A stretch of DNA of 64,000 nucleotides from positions 1 through 64,000 of the forward strand of contig JBDNFI010000017.1 of NCBI GenBank assembly GCA_041689935.1. The letters are read 5' to 3'. Every line of letters starts with the position of its first letter. The first letter of the stretch is position 1. Positions 16,802 to 26,090 of this stretch are shown here, piece after piece. The DNA comes from CAXBDP01 sp041689935 (GTDB lineage: Bacteria; Bacteroidota; Bacteroidia; Cytophagales; Cyclobacteriaceae). A model generated the notes under the pieces. That model was not told the DNA's origin. It searched no databases and saw only the letters and a list, made by a program, of their open reading frames with translations. Position numbers and translations under genes: made by a program.

Positions 16802-17587
16802 ATGACGGAATTTTCAAACATAAGCGTTAGCAATACAGATGGTATTCTCACTATTTCCTTAAATAGACCTGACAAACTAAACGCCATTAATGTTGGTACA
16901 ATTGCAGAAATCAATGACGTTTTTAATCTGGTATTGGACAGTAAAGATATCAAAGCTGTAATCTTAACGGGTGCTGGAGAAAAGGCATTTGCCGCAGGTG
17001 CGGACATATCAGAAATCGCTGGCTTGAACGAAGTAAATGGCCGTAAATTCAGTGAAAGTGGCCAAGAAGTATTTCAAATGATTGAGAATTGTCCAAAACC
17101 AGTAATTGCTGTAGTCAATGGCTTTGCATTGGGAGGCGGTTGCGAGCTAGCTATGGCTTGCCACATGCGTATTGCAGTAGAGAGAGCAAAATTTGGCCAG
17201 CCAGAAGTGAACCTTGGGTTAATTCCAGGCTATGGAGGCACGCAAAGGCTCTCCCAATTAGTAGGCAAAGGAAAAGCACTAGAATGGATGATGACGGGTG
17301 AGGTAATCAATGCTGAACAGGCTTTAAATCATGGCTTGGTTAATCATGTATGTGCAGACAAAGAAGAAGCCATTGCTAAAGCGACATCAATCTTACACAC
17401 AATTATGTCAAAAGCTCCCATAGCTATTGGATTAGTAATAGATTGTGTAAATGCAGTTTACCATCCAAAGGAAGATGGCTTCCAAACAGAAGCAAATGGT
17501 TTTGGAATTTGCTGCAAGACTGCCGACTTTAAAGAAGGTACTACGGCCTTTTTAGAAAAAAGAAAAGCTGAATTCAAAGGAGAATAA
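16802..17587 (+). CDS. enoyl-CoA hydratase
   Basis: Crotonase-family enzyme that hydrates trans-2-enoyl-CoA in fatty-acid breakdown. It has 261 residues. The oxyanion-hole motifs AGADISEIAGL and GFALGGGCELAM are present. Both catalytic glutamates of true hydratases are kept: Glu115 in GGCELAM and Glu135 in FGQPEVNLG. PGYGGTQRL follows. This favours hydratase over isomerase or decarboxylase members, though the chain length it prefers is unknown. No other beta-oxidation genes lie nearby, and it precedes the flippase gene by 30 bases. Confidence 0.92.
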   Translation: MTEFSNISVSNTDGILTISLNRPDKLNAINVGTIAEINDVFNLVLDSKDIKAVILTGAGEKAFAAGADISEIAGLNEVNGRKFSESGQEVFQMIENCPKPVIAVVNGFALGGGCELAMACHMRIAVERAKFGQPEVNLGLIPGYGGTQRLSQLVGKGKALEWMMTGEVINAEQALNHGLVNHVCADKEEAIAKATSILHTIMSKAPIAIGLVIDCVNAVYHPKEDGFQTEANGFGICCKTADFKEGTTAFLEKRKAEFKGE

Positions 17588-17617
17588 ATTCGCAATACCT
17601 AACAAATACTTGGCGGA

Positions 17618-19126
17618 ATGAATCCACTTAAGAAACTAGCGGGGGATACCGCCTTGTATGGAATGAGCAGTATAGTTGGCCGATTGCTCAACTATCTGCT
17701 CGTACCATTCTACACAACTGTATTTGCCACAGGAGAGTATGGAGTGGTGACCAAGGTGTATGCTTTTGTTGCCTTTTTGAATGTCTTATATACTTACGGC
17801 CTTGAAACTGCTTATTTCCGTTTTGCGGCAGCAAATCCCAAAAATGAGCAAAAGGTATATAACACTACCACAACTTCTATTTTACTCAGTAGCCTTGTTT
17901 TCTCAGGCCTTATGGTAGGCTTTGCTACCCCTATCATCAATGCGATTGGCTATGAAGGCAATGAGCATTTTGTGTATTGGTTTGCTGCCATTCTTGCGAT
18001 AGATGCTTTTGTAGCCATCCCTTTTGCCCAACTGCGCTTGCGAAGAAAGACTTTAGCTTTTGTAGGAGCCAAACTGGGAAATATTGGGATTAATATCGGC
18101 CTAAATCTATTTTTCATCGTGATTTGCAAAGGCATTTGGGATGGCGAATTCCTCCCGCAATTCAAGGAAGTAATAGCTACCTTTTACAATCCAAATTATG
18201 GAATTGAATACGTTTTCATTTCCAACCTTATTGCAAATGCCTTTTTGCTACTTTTCTTGAGTCCATACCTCGCTCGACTCCGGTTTCAAATTGATTTGGA
18301 AACCCTCAAACCCATCCTCAAATATGCTTATCCACTCCTTTTTCTAGGTTTGGCTGGGGTCACCAATGATATGCTCTCCCGAGTACTATTCGAGGAATTA
18401 CTCCCAGAAGGATTTTATCCAGGGAGAACAAGCCAAGAAGCCTTGGGAATTTTCGGAGCTTGTTTCAAATTAGCGGTGTTTATGAATCTCACCGTACAAG
18501 CATTTCGCTATGCCTCAGAACCCTTCTTTTTTTCCAGAGCCAAAGACAAGGAATCTCCCGCTCTTTTTAGCGATGCTATGCATTGGTTTGTGATTTTAGG
18601 CTGCTTCATTTTATTGGCAGTAAGCATCAATTTAGATATTATTGGTCTTTTACTTCGCAGACCCGATTACCGAGAAGGGCTGGAAATGGTTCCTCTATTA
18701 TTATTAGCATATCTCTTTTTGGGAGTTTATTACAACCTCTCTATTTGGTTTAAACTATCAGACAAAACATATTTCGGAACGTGGATTACGGTATTAGGTG
18801 CGGTAGCCACCATTATTTTAAATATCGTATTAGTGCCAAAATTCGGATACGTCGGCAGCGCTTTAGCCTCTGTGGGTTGCTATTCATCAATGACCTTGGT
18901 TTGTTTTTACTTTGGACAGAAATATTATCCAATTCCTTACCGAATTTGGGCTGATTTGGGCTATATTTCCGTTACACTAGCACTCACTTATGCTGTGATG
19001 CAAATACAATTAAGTTCTCAGCTAATGGCGACATCCTTTCATCTTTTGGTGATCATCGCATTTTTATTAGTCGTATTTTTGATAGAAAAAAAGAGATTAA
19101 AATCCCTGAAAACAAATGAACGTTAA
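17618..19126 (+). CDS. polysaccharide flippase / export protein (Wzx-like, MOP superfamily)
   Basis: A 502-residue integral membrane protein with about 12-14 hydrophobic segments. The N-terminus LAGDTALYGMSSIVGRLLNYLLVPFYT is the conserved first helix of polysaccharide-biosynthesis (RfbX/Wzx-like) proteins. It probably flips lipid-linked glycans across the inner membrane. It overlaps dut by 11 bases and shares the strand with a sugar nucleotidyltransferase two genes on. The cargo is unknown. A GCGGGAGG word lies at 18151-18158. Confidence 0.9.
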   Translation: MNPLKKLAGDTALYGMSSIVGRLLNYLLVPFYTTVFATGEYGVVTKVYAFVAFLNVLYTYGLETAYFRFAAANPKNEQKVYNTTTTSILLSSLVFSGLMVGFATPIINAIGYEGNEHFVYWFAAILAIDAFVAIPFAQLRLRRKTLAFVGAKLGNIGINIGLNLFFIVICKGIWDGEFLPQFKEVIATFYNPNYGIEYVFISNLIANAFLLLFLSPYLARLRFQIDLETLKPILKYAYPLLFLGLAGVTNDMLSRVLFEELLPEGFYPGRTSQEALGIFGACFKLAVFMNLTVQAFRYASEPFFFSRAKDKESPALFSDAMHWFVILGCFILLAVSINLDIIGLLLRRPDYREGLEMVPLLLLAYLFLGVYYNLSIWFKLSDKTYFGTWITVLGAVATIILNIVLVPKFGYVGSALASVGCYSSMTLVCFYFGQKYYPIPYRIWADLGYISVTLALTYAVMQIQLSSQLMATSFHLLVIIAFLLVVFLIEKKRLKSLKTNER

Positions 19127-19550
19127 GGTTATTAATCATTCACAGCATGCTCTACCTGATTACCAAACTAAGCTTTCGGCAGGGTTGGATTTGAGAGCAA
19201 ACCTAGAGCGTACCGAAATTCTAAAACCTTTGGAGCGCAGGCTCATTGGTACTGGACTTTTTATAGAGCTCCCCGCCGGCTACGAAGCACAAGTAAGGCC
19301 CAGAAGTGGTTTAGCCTATAAATATGGCATCACTGTGCTCAATAGCCCAGGTACAATCGATGCAGATTACAGAGGTGAAATAAAGGTGCTGTTAATAAAT
19401 CTTTCTAATGAGCCGTTTGAGATAAAGAATGGAGAAAGAATTGCACAAATGGTGGTAGCTAGGCATGAGCAAATAATTTGGGAGAGCGAAACTGAACTCA
19501 GCACTACTGAAAGGGGTGCGGGAGGATACGGCAGTACTGGAACTAAATAA
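19116..19550 (+). CDS. dut: dUTP diphosphatase
   Basis: Hydrolyses dUTP to dUMP, keeping uracil out of DNA and feeding dTMP synthesis; it acts as a homotrimer. The 144 residues hold all five motifs: AGLDLRAN (1), RPRSGLAYKYGI (2), NSPGTIDADYRGEIKVLLIN (3), NGERIAQMV (4) and the Gly-rich tail RGAGGYGSTG (5). The tail codons contain a GCGGGAGG word at 19518-19525. The ATG overlaps the flippase gene by 11 bases. Confidence 0.97.
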   Translation: MNVKVINHSQHALPDYQTKLSAGLDLRANLERTEILKPLERRLIGTGLFIELPAGYEAQVRPRSGLAYKYGITVLNSPGTIDADYRGEIKVLLINLSNEPFEIKNGERIAQMVVARHEQIIWESETELSTTERGAGGYGSTGTK

Positions 19551-19577
19551 AGTTGAAATAGATAATTAAAAATTGAT

Positions 19578-20582
19578 ATGAATATAATCGTACCAATGGC
19601 AGGAATGGGCAAACGAATGAGACCTCATACCCTTACTATTCCAAAACCGCTCGTACCCATCGCAGGCAAACCAATCGTGCAGCGATTGGTTGAAGACATT
19701 GCAAAAGTTGCTCAAAACAATATCGACCATGTAGCCTTTGTAGTCGGCCACTTTGGAAATAAAGTCGAAAAACAATTGCTCGAAATTGCTCGAAGCGTAG
19801 GAGCAAAAGGCAGCATCCATTATCAAGAGGAAGCTTTAGGTACTGCTCATGCTATACTTTGTGCTCAAGAGCATTTACAAGGCAATACTATAGTTGCTTT
19901 TGCTGATACTCTTTTTAAAGCTGACTTCATACTAGATAACAATGAAGATGGTATTATTTGGGTGCAAAAAGTTGAAGACCCAAGGCCATTTGGAGTAGTG
20001 AAAGTAAACGAGAAGGGTACGATTACTGATTTCATAGAAAAACCACAACAATTTGTGTCTGATTTGGCAATTATAGGCATATACTATTTCAAAGATGGAG
20101 CCTATCTAAGAGGGCAGTTACAATATCTTATAGATAATAGTATCCAAGACAAAGGAGAGTACCAGATTACCAACGCCTTAGAAAACATGAAAAAATCCGG
20201 CACCAATTTCAAGCCAGGTGCTGTAACCGAGTGGCTAGATTGTGGAAATAAAAATGCTACTATTCATACAAATAGTAGATACCTCGAATATATAAAAGAC
20301 AGCCATTTAATTGCCGAAAGTGCAGAAATCAAGAACTCGATAATCATTCCTCCCGTTTATGTGGGAGAAAATGTGCAAGTCATAAATTCAGTTATTGGAC
20401 CATATGTTTCCCTTGGAGACTATTCTAAAGTGGTTGATTCCAGAATCGAAAAATCAATTATTCAGACTCATTCCGAAATATCGAAAGTAGTTTTGGAGAA
20501 CAGTATGATAGGCAATTATGCCATAATACGTAAAAAAGCAGGAGATTTAAGCGTTGGAGATTACAACCACATTTCAGATTAA
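19578..20582 (+). CDS. sugar-1-phosphate nucleotidyltransferase with left-handed beta-helix tail
   Basis: Transfers a nucleotide to a sugar phosphate to make an activated sugar. Residues 1-230 are a GT-A-like nucleotidyltransferase domain, with the nucleotide loop VPMAGMGKRMRPHT, the Lys in IPKPLVPIAGKP and the acidic ADTLF. From about residue 245 hexapeptide-like repeats follow (SHLIAESAEIKNS, IIPPVYVGENVQVINS). The closest described relatives are RmlA- and GlmU-like glucose-1-phosphate transferases; the exact sugar and base cannot be told. It is followed by an overlapping TPR gene. Confidence 0.9.
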   Translation: MNIIVPMAGMGKRMRPHTLTIPKPLVPIAGKPIVQRLVEDIAKVAQNNIDHVAFVVGHFGNKVEKQLLEIARSVGAKGSIHYQEEALGTAHAILCAQEHLQGNTIVAFADTLFKADFILDNNEDGIIWVQKVEDPRPFGVVKVNEKGTITDFIEKPQQFVSDLAIIGIYYFKDGAYLRGQLQYLIDNSIQDKGEYQITNALENMKKSGTNFKPGAVTEWLDCGNKNATIHTNSRYLEYIKDSHLIAESAEIKNSIIIPPVYVGENVQVINSVIGPYVSLGDYSKVVDSRIEKSIIQTHSEISKVVLENSMIGNYAIIRKKAGDLSVGDYNHISD

Positions 20583-22308
20583 AAAGCACCTGATTATAGG
20601 GCTGTTGAGTATTTTCTTATCCTCCACCTTGGTGGCTCAGGATGTAAATAACATAATGGCCAAAAATAATGCAGGAAGTGAAAAGGAGAAAAATGCGCAG
20701 GCTGAAGGATACTTTATCGATGGTCAAAAATTTTACCTGCTAGAAGATTTTACCAGTGCTTTACAAAGCTTCAAACTCGCCGCCGAATTGTATCCAGATA
20801 ATGCCGCGATCAATTATAAAATTGCGCAAATTCAAAACATTCAGGGCAACACAAGTGAAGCATTAATCTACATTGATAAAGCACTAAAAAAAGAGCAAGG
20901 TAATCGTTACTATTACGAACTCGCGGCAGAAATCCATAGAGAAATGGGTAATTTCACAGAATCGGCAAATTTCTATGAAAGCCTTTTGGAAGCTAATCCT
21001 CAAGCAATTGATGTGTATGCTGACTTAGCTGAAATTTACATCTACCTAAACTACAACGAAAAAGCATTATTTGCTCTGGAAAAAGCAGAAGAAACACTCG
21101 GGATTACTCCAGAGATTATTTCAGAAAAACAAAAAATCCTGCTTCAACAAAATCGTCCTGAAGATGCCATTAATGAAGGATTAAAGCTTACCCAGGCCTA
21201 TCCAGACGAACCTTCATTCATCATCGCTTTATCGAATATTTTGATTAGCCTTAAAAGATCGAATGAAGCTGCCGAATACTTAGAAGATTATTTAGCCAAA
21301 CAAGGCGAGTCAGCAGAAGTAAGGCTGATGCTCGCTGAAACCGATAGAATGCAGGGCTCAGAAATAGATGCCAAAGAAAACTTACTGATTGCATTTAACG
21401 ATGCCCAACTAGACATCAGAAATAAGATTCAAATTGTTGGCAATTATATAGAAATGCTCCCAAACTTGGAATTGGAGCCTTTTGTATCAGAGTTGGCTGT
21501 CACCTTGGTCAATGTGCATAATGAAAATGCTGCTGCACATGGCCTGTATGCAGATTTTCTATTTAAAATAAATCGACCACAAGAAGCATTAGAATCCTAT
21601 ATCAAATCTATCAATATCGATGCTTCCAATTTTCAAGTATGGCAAAATATCCTTAGCCTTCAGCTACAATTTGATAAAATAGATGACTTAGATACATTCT
21701 CAGAAAAAGCACTTGAATACTTTCCTAATGTAGCCAATCTCTACTTTTTCAATGGATCGGCTAAAATGAGAAAAGGAGATTTCGCAGAGGCAATCAGCAT
21801 GTTCGAAACAGGTTTAATATATGCCGCTAATAATGATGAGCTGATGCTGCTCTTTTTAGGGAATCTAGGAGATGCCTATAATGGAGCAAAAAATTACAAG
21901 AAATCGGATGAGAAGTATGAAAATGCACTCTTAATTGACCCAAACGATAGTTATGTATTGAATAATTATAGTTATTACTTGTCGCTACGGGAAGAAAATT
22001 TGGATAAAGCAAAGGAACTTTCTTCACATTTGATCAAAACAAACCCAAAGAATCCAAACTTCTTGGACACCCATGCTTGGGTACTCTACAAACTTAAGGA
22101 GTATGAAAAGGCCTTGCCGATTTTGATAGACGCCCTTAAATCTACTGAAGGTGCTGCCAACGGCACAATTGTTGAACATTACGGAGATGTGCTCTTCAAG
22201 CTAGGGAAAGATGACCTAGCGATAGAGCAGTGGATAAAAGCAAAAAGTTTAGGCAATGTTTCAGAATGGATCGATAAAAAAATTACAGAAGGTAAATTAT
22301 ATGAGTAA
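20554..22308 (+). CDS. secreted tetratricopeptide-repeat protein
   Basis: A 584-residue protein. The start is probably TTG 20554, because GGAG at 20541-20544 lies at a suitable distance. It leads directly into a signal peptide (KKHLIIGLLSIFLSSTLVAQ), and no ATG is available before it. The start overlaps the previous gene by 29 bases. From about residue 45 at least eight to ten TPR units follow (for example DNAAINYKIAQIQNIQGNTS and DPNDSYVLNNYSYYLSLREE). It probably works as a periplasmic or outer-membrane scaffold; the partner is unknown. It is translationally coupled to the DUF4292 gene (ATGAGTAA overlap). Confidence 0.87.
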   Translation: MEITTTFQIKKHLIIGLLSIFLSSTLVAQDVNNIMAKNNAGSEKEKNAQAEGYFIDGQKFYLLEDFTSALQSFKLAAELYPDNAAINYKIAQIQNIQGNTSEALIYIDKALKKEQGNRYYYELAAEIHREMGNFTESANFYESLLEANPQAIDVYADLAEIYIYLNYNEKALFALEKAEETLGITPEIISEKQKILLQQNRPEDAINEGLKLTQAYPDEPSFIIALSNILISLKRSNEAAEYLEDYLAKQGESAEVRLMLAETDRMQGSEIDAKENLLIAFNDAQLDIRNKIQIVGNYIEMLPNLELEPFVSELAVTLVNVHNENAAAHGLYADFLFKINRPQEALESYIKSINIDASNFQVWQNILSLQLQFDKIDDLDTFSEKALEYFPNVANLYFFNGSAKMRKGDFAEAISMFETGLIYAANNDELMLLFLGNLGDAYNGAKNYKKSDEKYENALLIDPNDSYVLNNYSYYLSLREENLDKAKELSSHLIKTNPKNPNFLDTHAWVLYKLKEYEKALPILIDALKSTEGAANGTIVEHYGDVLFKLGKDDLAIEQWIKAKSLGNVSEWIDKKITEGKLYE

Positions 22309-23056
22309 GAACTCCTTACTGATTTTCGCTTTCTTATTACTTTTCATTTCTTCTTGTTCCAGAAAATCTTCGCCCATAGGCTCCAGTGAAGGCAAAGCAA
22401 CTTTTGAATTACCAGAGACCAACTTCAATTACCTGAGCACTCGCAGCAAAATCAAATTTGAGACCCCTAATCAAAGCTTGAGTGGGACGGGTAGTATCCG
22501 TATAAAGCAAGATAGCGTAATTTGGATGACCATTACGGCGGCTTTAGGAATAGAAGCTGGCAGAGTACTGGTGACCAAAAATGAAGTGGCCATTATGGAT
22601 AGAATCAACCGAACCTATTCCATTTTTGATTATCCAAGTTTGACTCGTCGATTCAATTTTTATGTAGATTACAATATCCTTCAAGAAATATTTTTGGGAA
22701 ATATGCCCTTTCCTTTGCAGGCAAAAGATAAGATAAATAGGAAAGGGAACGTTTGGGAAGTGAAGCAACAATTGGCAAATCTCTTAGTCGAAAATTTCAT
22801 ACATGCCGGCATTATGAAGTTAGAAAACGTAGAAATTATTCAAAAACCTATCAATAATTCATTGAAAATGCGTTTTGAAAGCTATGAAAAAGTAAGTGGG
22901 ATGCCGATTCCTTTCAAAAGTGCTGTATCTTTGAATTATGGAGTAAGTGGAAAAAAACAAAAAACTACCATCCAAATTGAACACAATAGGGTTGAAATCA
23001 GCACAGAAGCACTTACATTCCCCTTTAGCATTCCCGATCGCTATACGCGCATTTAG
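22301..23056 (+). CDS. DUF4292 lipoprotein
   Basis: Start placed at ATG 22301, with AGAAGG about 10 bases upstream. This gives MSKNSLLIFAFLLLFISSCSRKSS, a lipoprotein signal with lipobox ISSC; upstream in-frame ATG 22256 would bury it. The remaining 230 residues match the DUF4292 pattern: an LolA/LolB-like open barrel with many short strands (SIRIKQDSVIWMTITAALGIEAGR). DUF4292 proteins are Bacteroidetes-specific, and a role in lipid or lipoprotein handling is inferred from the fold only. It overlaps the TPR gene by 8 bases and the EnvC-like gene by about 110. Confidence 0.87.
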   Translation: MSKNSLLIFAFLLLFISSCSRKSSPIGSSEGKATFELPETNFNYLSTRSKIKFETPNQSLSGTGSIRIKQDSVIWMTITAALGIEAGRVLVTKNEVAIMDRINRTYSIFDYPSLTRRFNFYVDYNILQEIFLGNMPFPLQAKDKINRKGNVWEVKQQLANLLVENFIHAGIMKLENVEIIQKPINNSLKMRFESYEKVSGMPIPFKSAVSLNYGVSGKKQKTTIQIEHNRVEISTEALTFPFSIPDRYTRI

Positions 23057-24251
23057 TTTCGCTTTTTTTATTTCATTTTGGCTTTTTTTACCTCCCGCCT
23101 TTTCCCAAAATCGAACTGAATTAGAAAAACAAAAAGCAAGTATAATTACCAAAATAAGGGAAATTGAAAGTATCCTTTCTAAGACAACGCTAGAAAAAAA
23201 AACAACCTTAAGCGAACTCAATTCCATCAACAAGCAAGTTGAAACCCAACAGGAATTAATTTCGAGTATCAATCAAGAAGTAACGCTCCTGGACAGGGAA
23301 ATTAGAGTAAACCTAGATAAAATTACTGCTTTTGAGAGAGAATTAGGTAACCTGAAAGAGGAATATGCCTCGATGATTTATGCCACATCAAAAAGCCAAA
23401 GCGGTGTGAATGAATTGATGTATTTATTTTCATCAAAGTCCTTCTATCAGTTTTATATGCGCTATACATATATGCAGCAATATGGTGATGCACGAAGAAA
23501 ACAAGCTGAAACAATAAGTAGAGTACAAGAAAGCCTTCGAGGAGAATTATTGACTGCGCAGAAAAAGCGGGAGGAACAAAACCAATTATTGAAAGAGAGG
23601 CTTGCCCAGAATCAAACCTTGCAAGGGTTCAAGAAAAAACAACAAGACGCGCTCAACTCTCTCTCCAAAAGGGAAAGTCAATTAAAAAAAGACTTGACTG
23701 AAAGAAAGAATTCCGTCGAAAAATTAAATACACTGATCGCTGATGTGGTAAAAAGAGAAATGGAGCGTAGATCCAGAGCCAAGAGTAATGTGAGTGAGGC
23801 AGATTCTAAAAACCTTGAGGAAGAAAGCATTCGATTATCGGCTGTATTTTCTGATAATAAAAATAGACTTCCTTGGCCTGTTGGTTCAGGCTTTGTATCG
23901 CAAAAATTTGGCAATCAGCCCCACCCTACTTTAAAAGGAATTACCATTCCAAATGATGGAGTAGATATACGAACAGAGCCCAATGCGATTGTCAGAAGTG
24001 TTTTTGATGGGGAGGTAACATCCATAGCATCAGTGCCTGGGATGAATACGGTAGTCATCGTGAAGCATGGCGAATTCTATTCGGTTTATGCAAGATTAGA
24101 AAAGGTTTTTGTGAAGAATGGTCAAAAGGTAAAGGCCATGGAAAGTATTGGGGAACTTCATACTAGCTCCAACGGGCTCACAGAAATCCAATTCCAAATC
24201 TGGAAAAGTACTCAAGCTCAGAATCCTCAGGATTGGCTTATCAGAAAATGA
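22947..24251 (+). CDS. EnvC-like murein hydrolase activator with degenerate LytM domain
   Basis: Residues 30-55 form a signal peptide (FAFFISFWLFLPPAFSQ). A long coiled coil spans about residues 57-290 and a LytM/M23 domain about 310-430. LytM metal ligands look lost: the expected His before Gly-x-Asp reads NDGVDI, and the H-x-H region reads YSVYARL instead of Y-x-H-L. Coiled coil plus dead LytM is the EnvC architecture, which activates cell-wall amidases in division, so activator is more likely than hydrolase. The start is uncertain: the GTG at 22947 overlaps DUF4292 by 110 bases, and TTG 22977 is an alternative. A GCGGGAGG word lies in the signal-peptide codons (23091) and another at 23567. 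Confidence 0.88.
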   Translation: MEKNKKLPSKLNTIGLKSAQKHLHSPLAFPIAIRAFSFAFFISFWLFLPPAFSQNRTELEKQKASIITKIREIESILSKTTLEKKTTLSELNSINKQVETQQELISSINQEVTLLDREIRVNLDKITAFERELGNLKEEYASMIYATSKSQSGVNELMYLFSSKSFYQFYMRYTYMQQYGDARRKQAETISRVQESLRGELLTAQKKREEQNQLLKERLAQNQTLQGFKKKQQDALNSLSKRESQLKKDLTERKNSVEKLNTLIADVVKREMERRSRAKSNVSEADSKNLEEESIRLSAVFSDNKNRLPWPVGSGFVSQKFGNQPHPTLKGITIPNDGVDIRTEPNAIVRSVFDGEVTSIASVPGMNTVVIVKHGEFYSVYARLEKVFVKNGQKVKAMESIGELHTSSNGLTEIQFQIWKSTQAQNPQDWLIRK

Positions 24252-24376
24252 TTGTTTACTATCGAACAAACACCTTAGTTAGTAATTTCTTACGGGGATA
24301 AAGGAGTTTTAGATCATCTGAATTATTTCTTCTGCTCACTCGTTTTGTTTGGTGAAGCAAAAGGTCAATCCAAATG

Positions 24377-24408
24377 TTGGTAAGCCTTTTCTTTATTCTG
24401 TATATTTA
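24377..24408 (+). promoter_or_regulatory. candidate promoter for tatA-gatA
   Basis: TTG at 24377-24379 is followed after 21 bases by TATATTTA at 24401-24408, one mismatch from TAnnTTTG. Predicted transcription would start about 24 bases before the tatA ATG. Nothing else was recognised in the 187-base gap. Confidence 0.48.
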
Positions 24409-24438
24409 CACTAAAATTACATCCTAAATTTTAATCCA

Positions 24439-24666
24439 ATGCTAATTTTAAGCAACATTCTAAGTTCAATTCTTGTATGGGTTCCAAGTGGAGGAGAGCT
24501 TGTACTTATAGGTTTACTTATTCTAATCTTTTTTGGAGCTAAGCGTATCCCTGAGCTGGCTCGTGGTCTTGGCAAAGGCATCAGAGAATTCAAAGATGCT
24601 ACCAAAGAAGTACGAGATGAAATAGATGAAAACGTAAAAGAAACCAAAAAATCAATTAAGGATTGA
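24439..24666 (+). CDS. tatA: twin-arginine translocase subunit TatA
   Basis: Pore-forming subunit that carries folded proteins across the inner membrane. The 75 residues have the TatA layout: one N-terminal transmembrane helix (ELVLIGLLILIFFG), the hinge GAKRIPELARGLGKGIREFKDA as an amphipathic helix, and a charged tail. No tatC or tatB lies in the window. Its stop overlaps the TTG start of gatA. Confidence 0.93.
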   Translation: MLILSNILSSILVWVPSGGELVLIGLLILIFFGAKRIPELARGLGKGIREFKDATKEVRDEIDENVKETKKSIKD

Positions 24667-26087
24667 AAACCTACCACTCGCTAAGTTCCATTCGAAAAGA
24701 CATCGAATCAGGAGACATTTCCTGTAAACAACTTGTTGAAAATTACTTACTTACCATTGAAAAAAACACGGCACTAAATGCTTTTGTAGAAGTCTACGCT
24801 GATGAAGCACTTTTGAAAGCTACGGAGATTGACTTGAAAATAAAGGAAGGCAGAGCGGGCAAATTAGCTGGAGTAGTGGTGTCACTTAAGGATGTGCTCT
24901 GCTATAAAAATCACGGTGTCCAGGCAGGAAGTCATATACTCGATAAGTTTGAAGCTCAATTCAATGCAACTGCTGTTCAGCGATTAATTGATGAAGATGC
25001 TATCATAATAGGCAGAAACAATTGCGATGAATTTGCCATGGGATCCTCCAACGAGAATTCATATTTCGGGCCAGTAAAAAATGCTGCTGATCCCGAAAGA
25101 GTTCCAGGAGGCTCATCTGGCGGCTCAGCCGTCGCTGTGCAAGCAGATATGTGTTTGATATCCTTGGGATCTGATACGGGAGGTTCCGTAAGACAACCTG
25201 CGGCTTTCTGTGGTGTCATTGGTTTAAAACCAAGCTATTCCAGAATCAGCCGATATGGTTTGATTGCTTATGCGTCTTCCTTTGACTCAATCGGGATTTT
25301 CGGCAAATCAATAGAAGATATCGCCTTGATTTTAGAAGTGATTGCCGGTGCTGATGAGAATGATAGCACGGTGTCGAGGAAGGAAGTCCCAAACTATAGT
25401 AAAAATCTTGCATTTGAAGGAACTGCCAAAATCGCATACATAAAGGAAACCCTTGAGAGTGAAGGGTTAAATGAAGAAGTAAAAAAAGCCACATTGGATA
25501 AAATTGCCCAATTAAAAGCTAAAGGCCATGTAGTTGAAGAAGTTACTTTTCCTTACTTAGACTATCTACTACCGACTTATTATATCTTAACTACCGCAGA
25601 AGCCAGCTCCAATCTTTCACGATTTGATGGCGTGAGATATGGATATAGAAGCCCGAATGCAAATAGCCTAGAAGCTATGTACAAAAACTCTCGGTCGGAA
25701 GGATTCGGAGAAGAGGTGAAAAGAAGAATTTTACTTGGCACCTTCGTTTTAAGTGCTAGTTATTACGATGCTTATTATATCAAAGCTTTAAAGGTGAGGA
25801 GGTTGATAAAGGAATACACCGAATCAATTCTTGAGAAGTATGACTTTTTGCTGACCCCAACCACTCCAACCACAGCATTCAAACTGGGTGAAAATAATAA
25901 AAGCCCAATAGAAATGTATCTTGCTGACATTTATACCGTTCAAGCATCAGTATGCGGTTTGCCAGGAATCTCCATTCCTATTGGAAATGACTCACAAGGT
26001 TTACCCATAGGTTTACAAATCGTAGGGAAGGCTTTTAATGAAGGAGAGATTATGGCATTCAGCCATTATTTACTTAAAATGAACTAA
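24663..26087 (+). CDS. gatA: aspartyl/glutamyl-tRNA amidotransferase subunit A
   Basis: Glutaminase subunit of GatCAB that converts mischarged Glu-tRNA-Gln (or Asp-tRNA-Asn) to the amide. The 474 residues carry the amidase-signature Ser-cisSer-Lys triad: Lys76 (VSLKD), Ser151 (GGSSGGSA) and Ser175 (DTGGSVRQPA). The 75 and 99 residue spacing equals that of characterised GatA. The start is TTG 24663, overlapping the tatA stop as TTGA, so translation is probably coupled. gatB and gatC are not in the window. Confidence 0.96.
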   Translation: MKTYHSLSSIRKDIESGDISCKQLVENYLLTIEKNTALNAFVEVYADEALLKATEIDLKIKEGRAGKLAGVVVSLKDVLCYKNHGVQAGSHILDKFEAQFNATAVQRLIDEDAIIIGRNNCDEFAMGSSNENSYFGPVKNAADPERVPGGSSGGSAVAVQADMCLISLGSDTGGSVRQPAAFCGVIGLKPSYSRISRYGLIAYASSFDSIGIFGKSIEDIALILEVIAGADENDSTVSRKEVPNYSKNLAFEGTAKIAYIKETLESEGLNEEVKKATLDKIAQLKAKGHVVEEVTFPYLDYLLPTYYILTTAEASSNLSRFDGVRYGYRSPNANSLEAMYKNSRSEGFGEEVKRRILLGTFVLSASYYDAYYIKALKVRRLIKEYTESILEKYDFLLTPTTPTTAFKLGENNKSPIEMYLADIYTVQASVCGLPGISIPIGNDSQGLPIGLQIVGKAFNEGEIMAFSHYLLKMN

Positions 26088-26090
26088 ATT

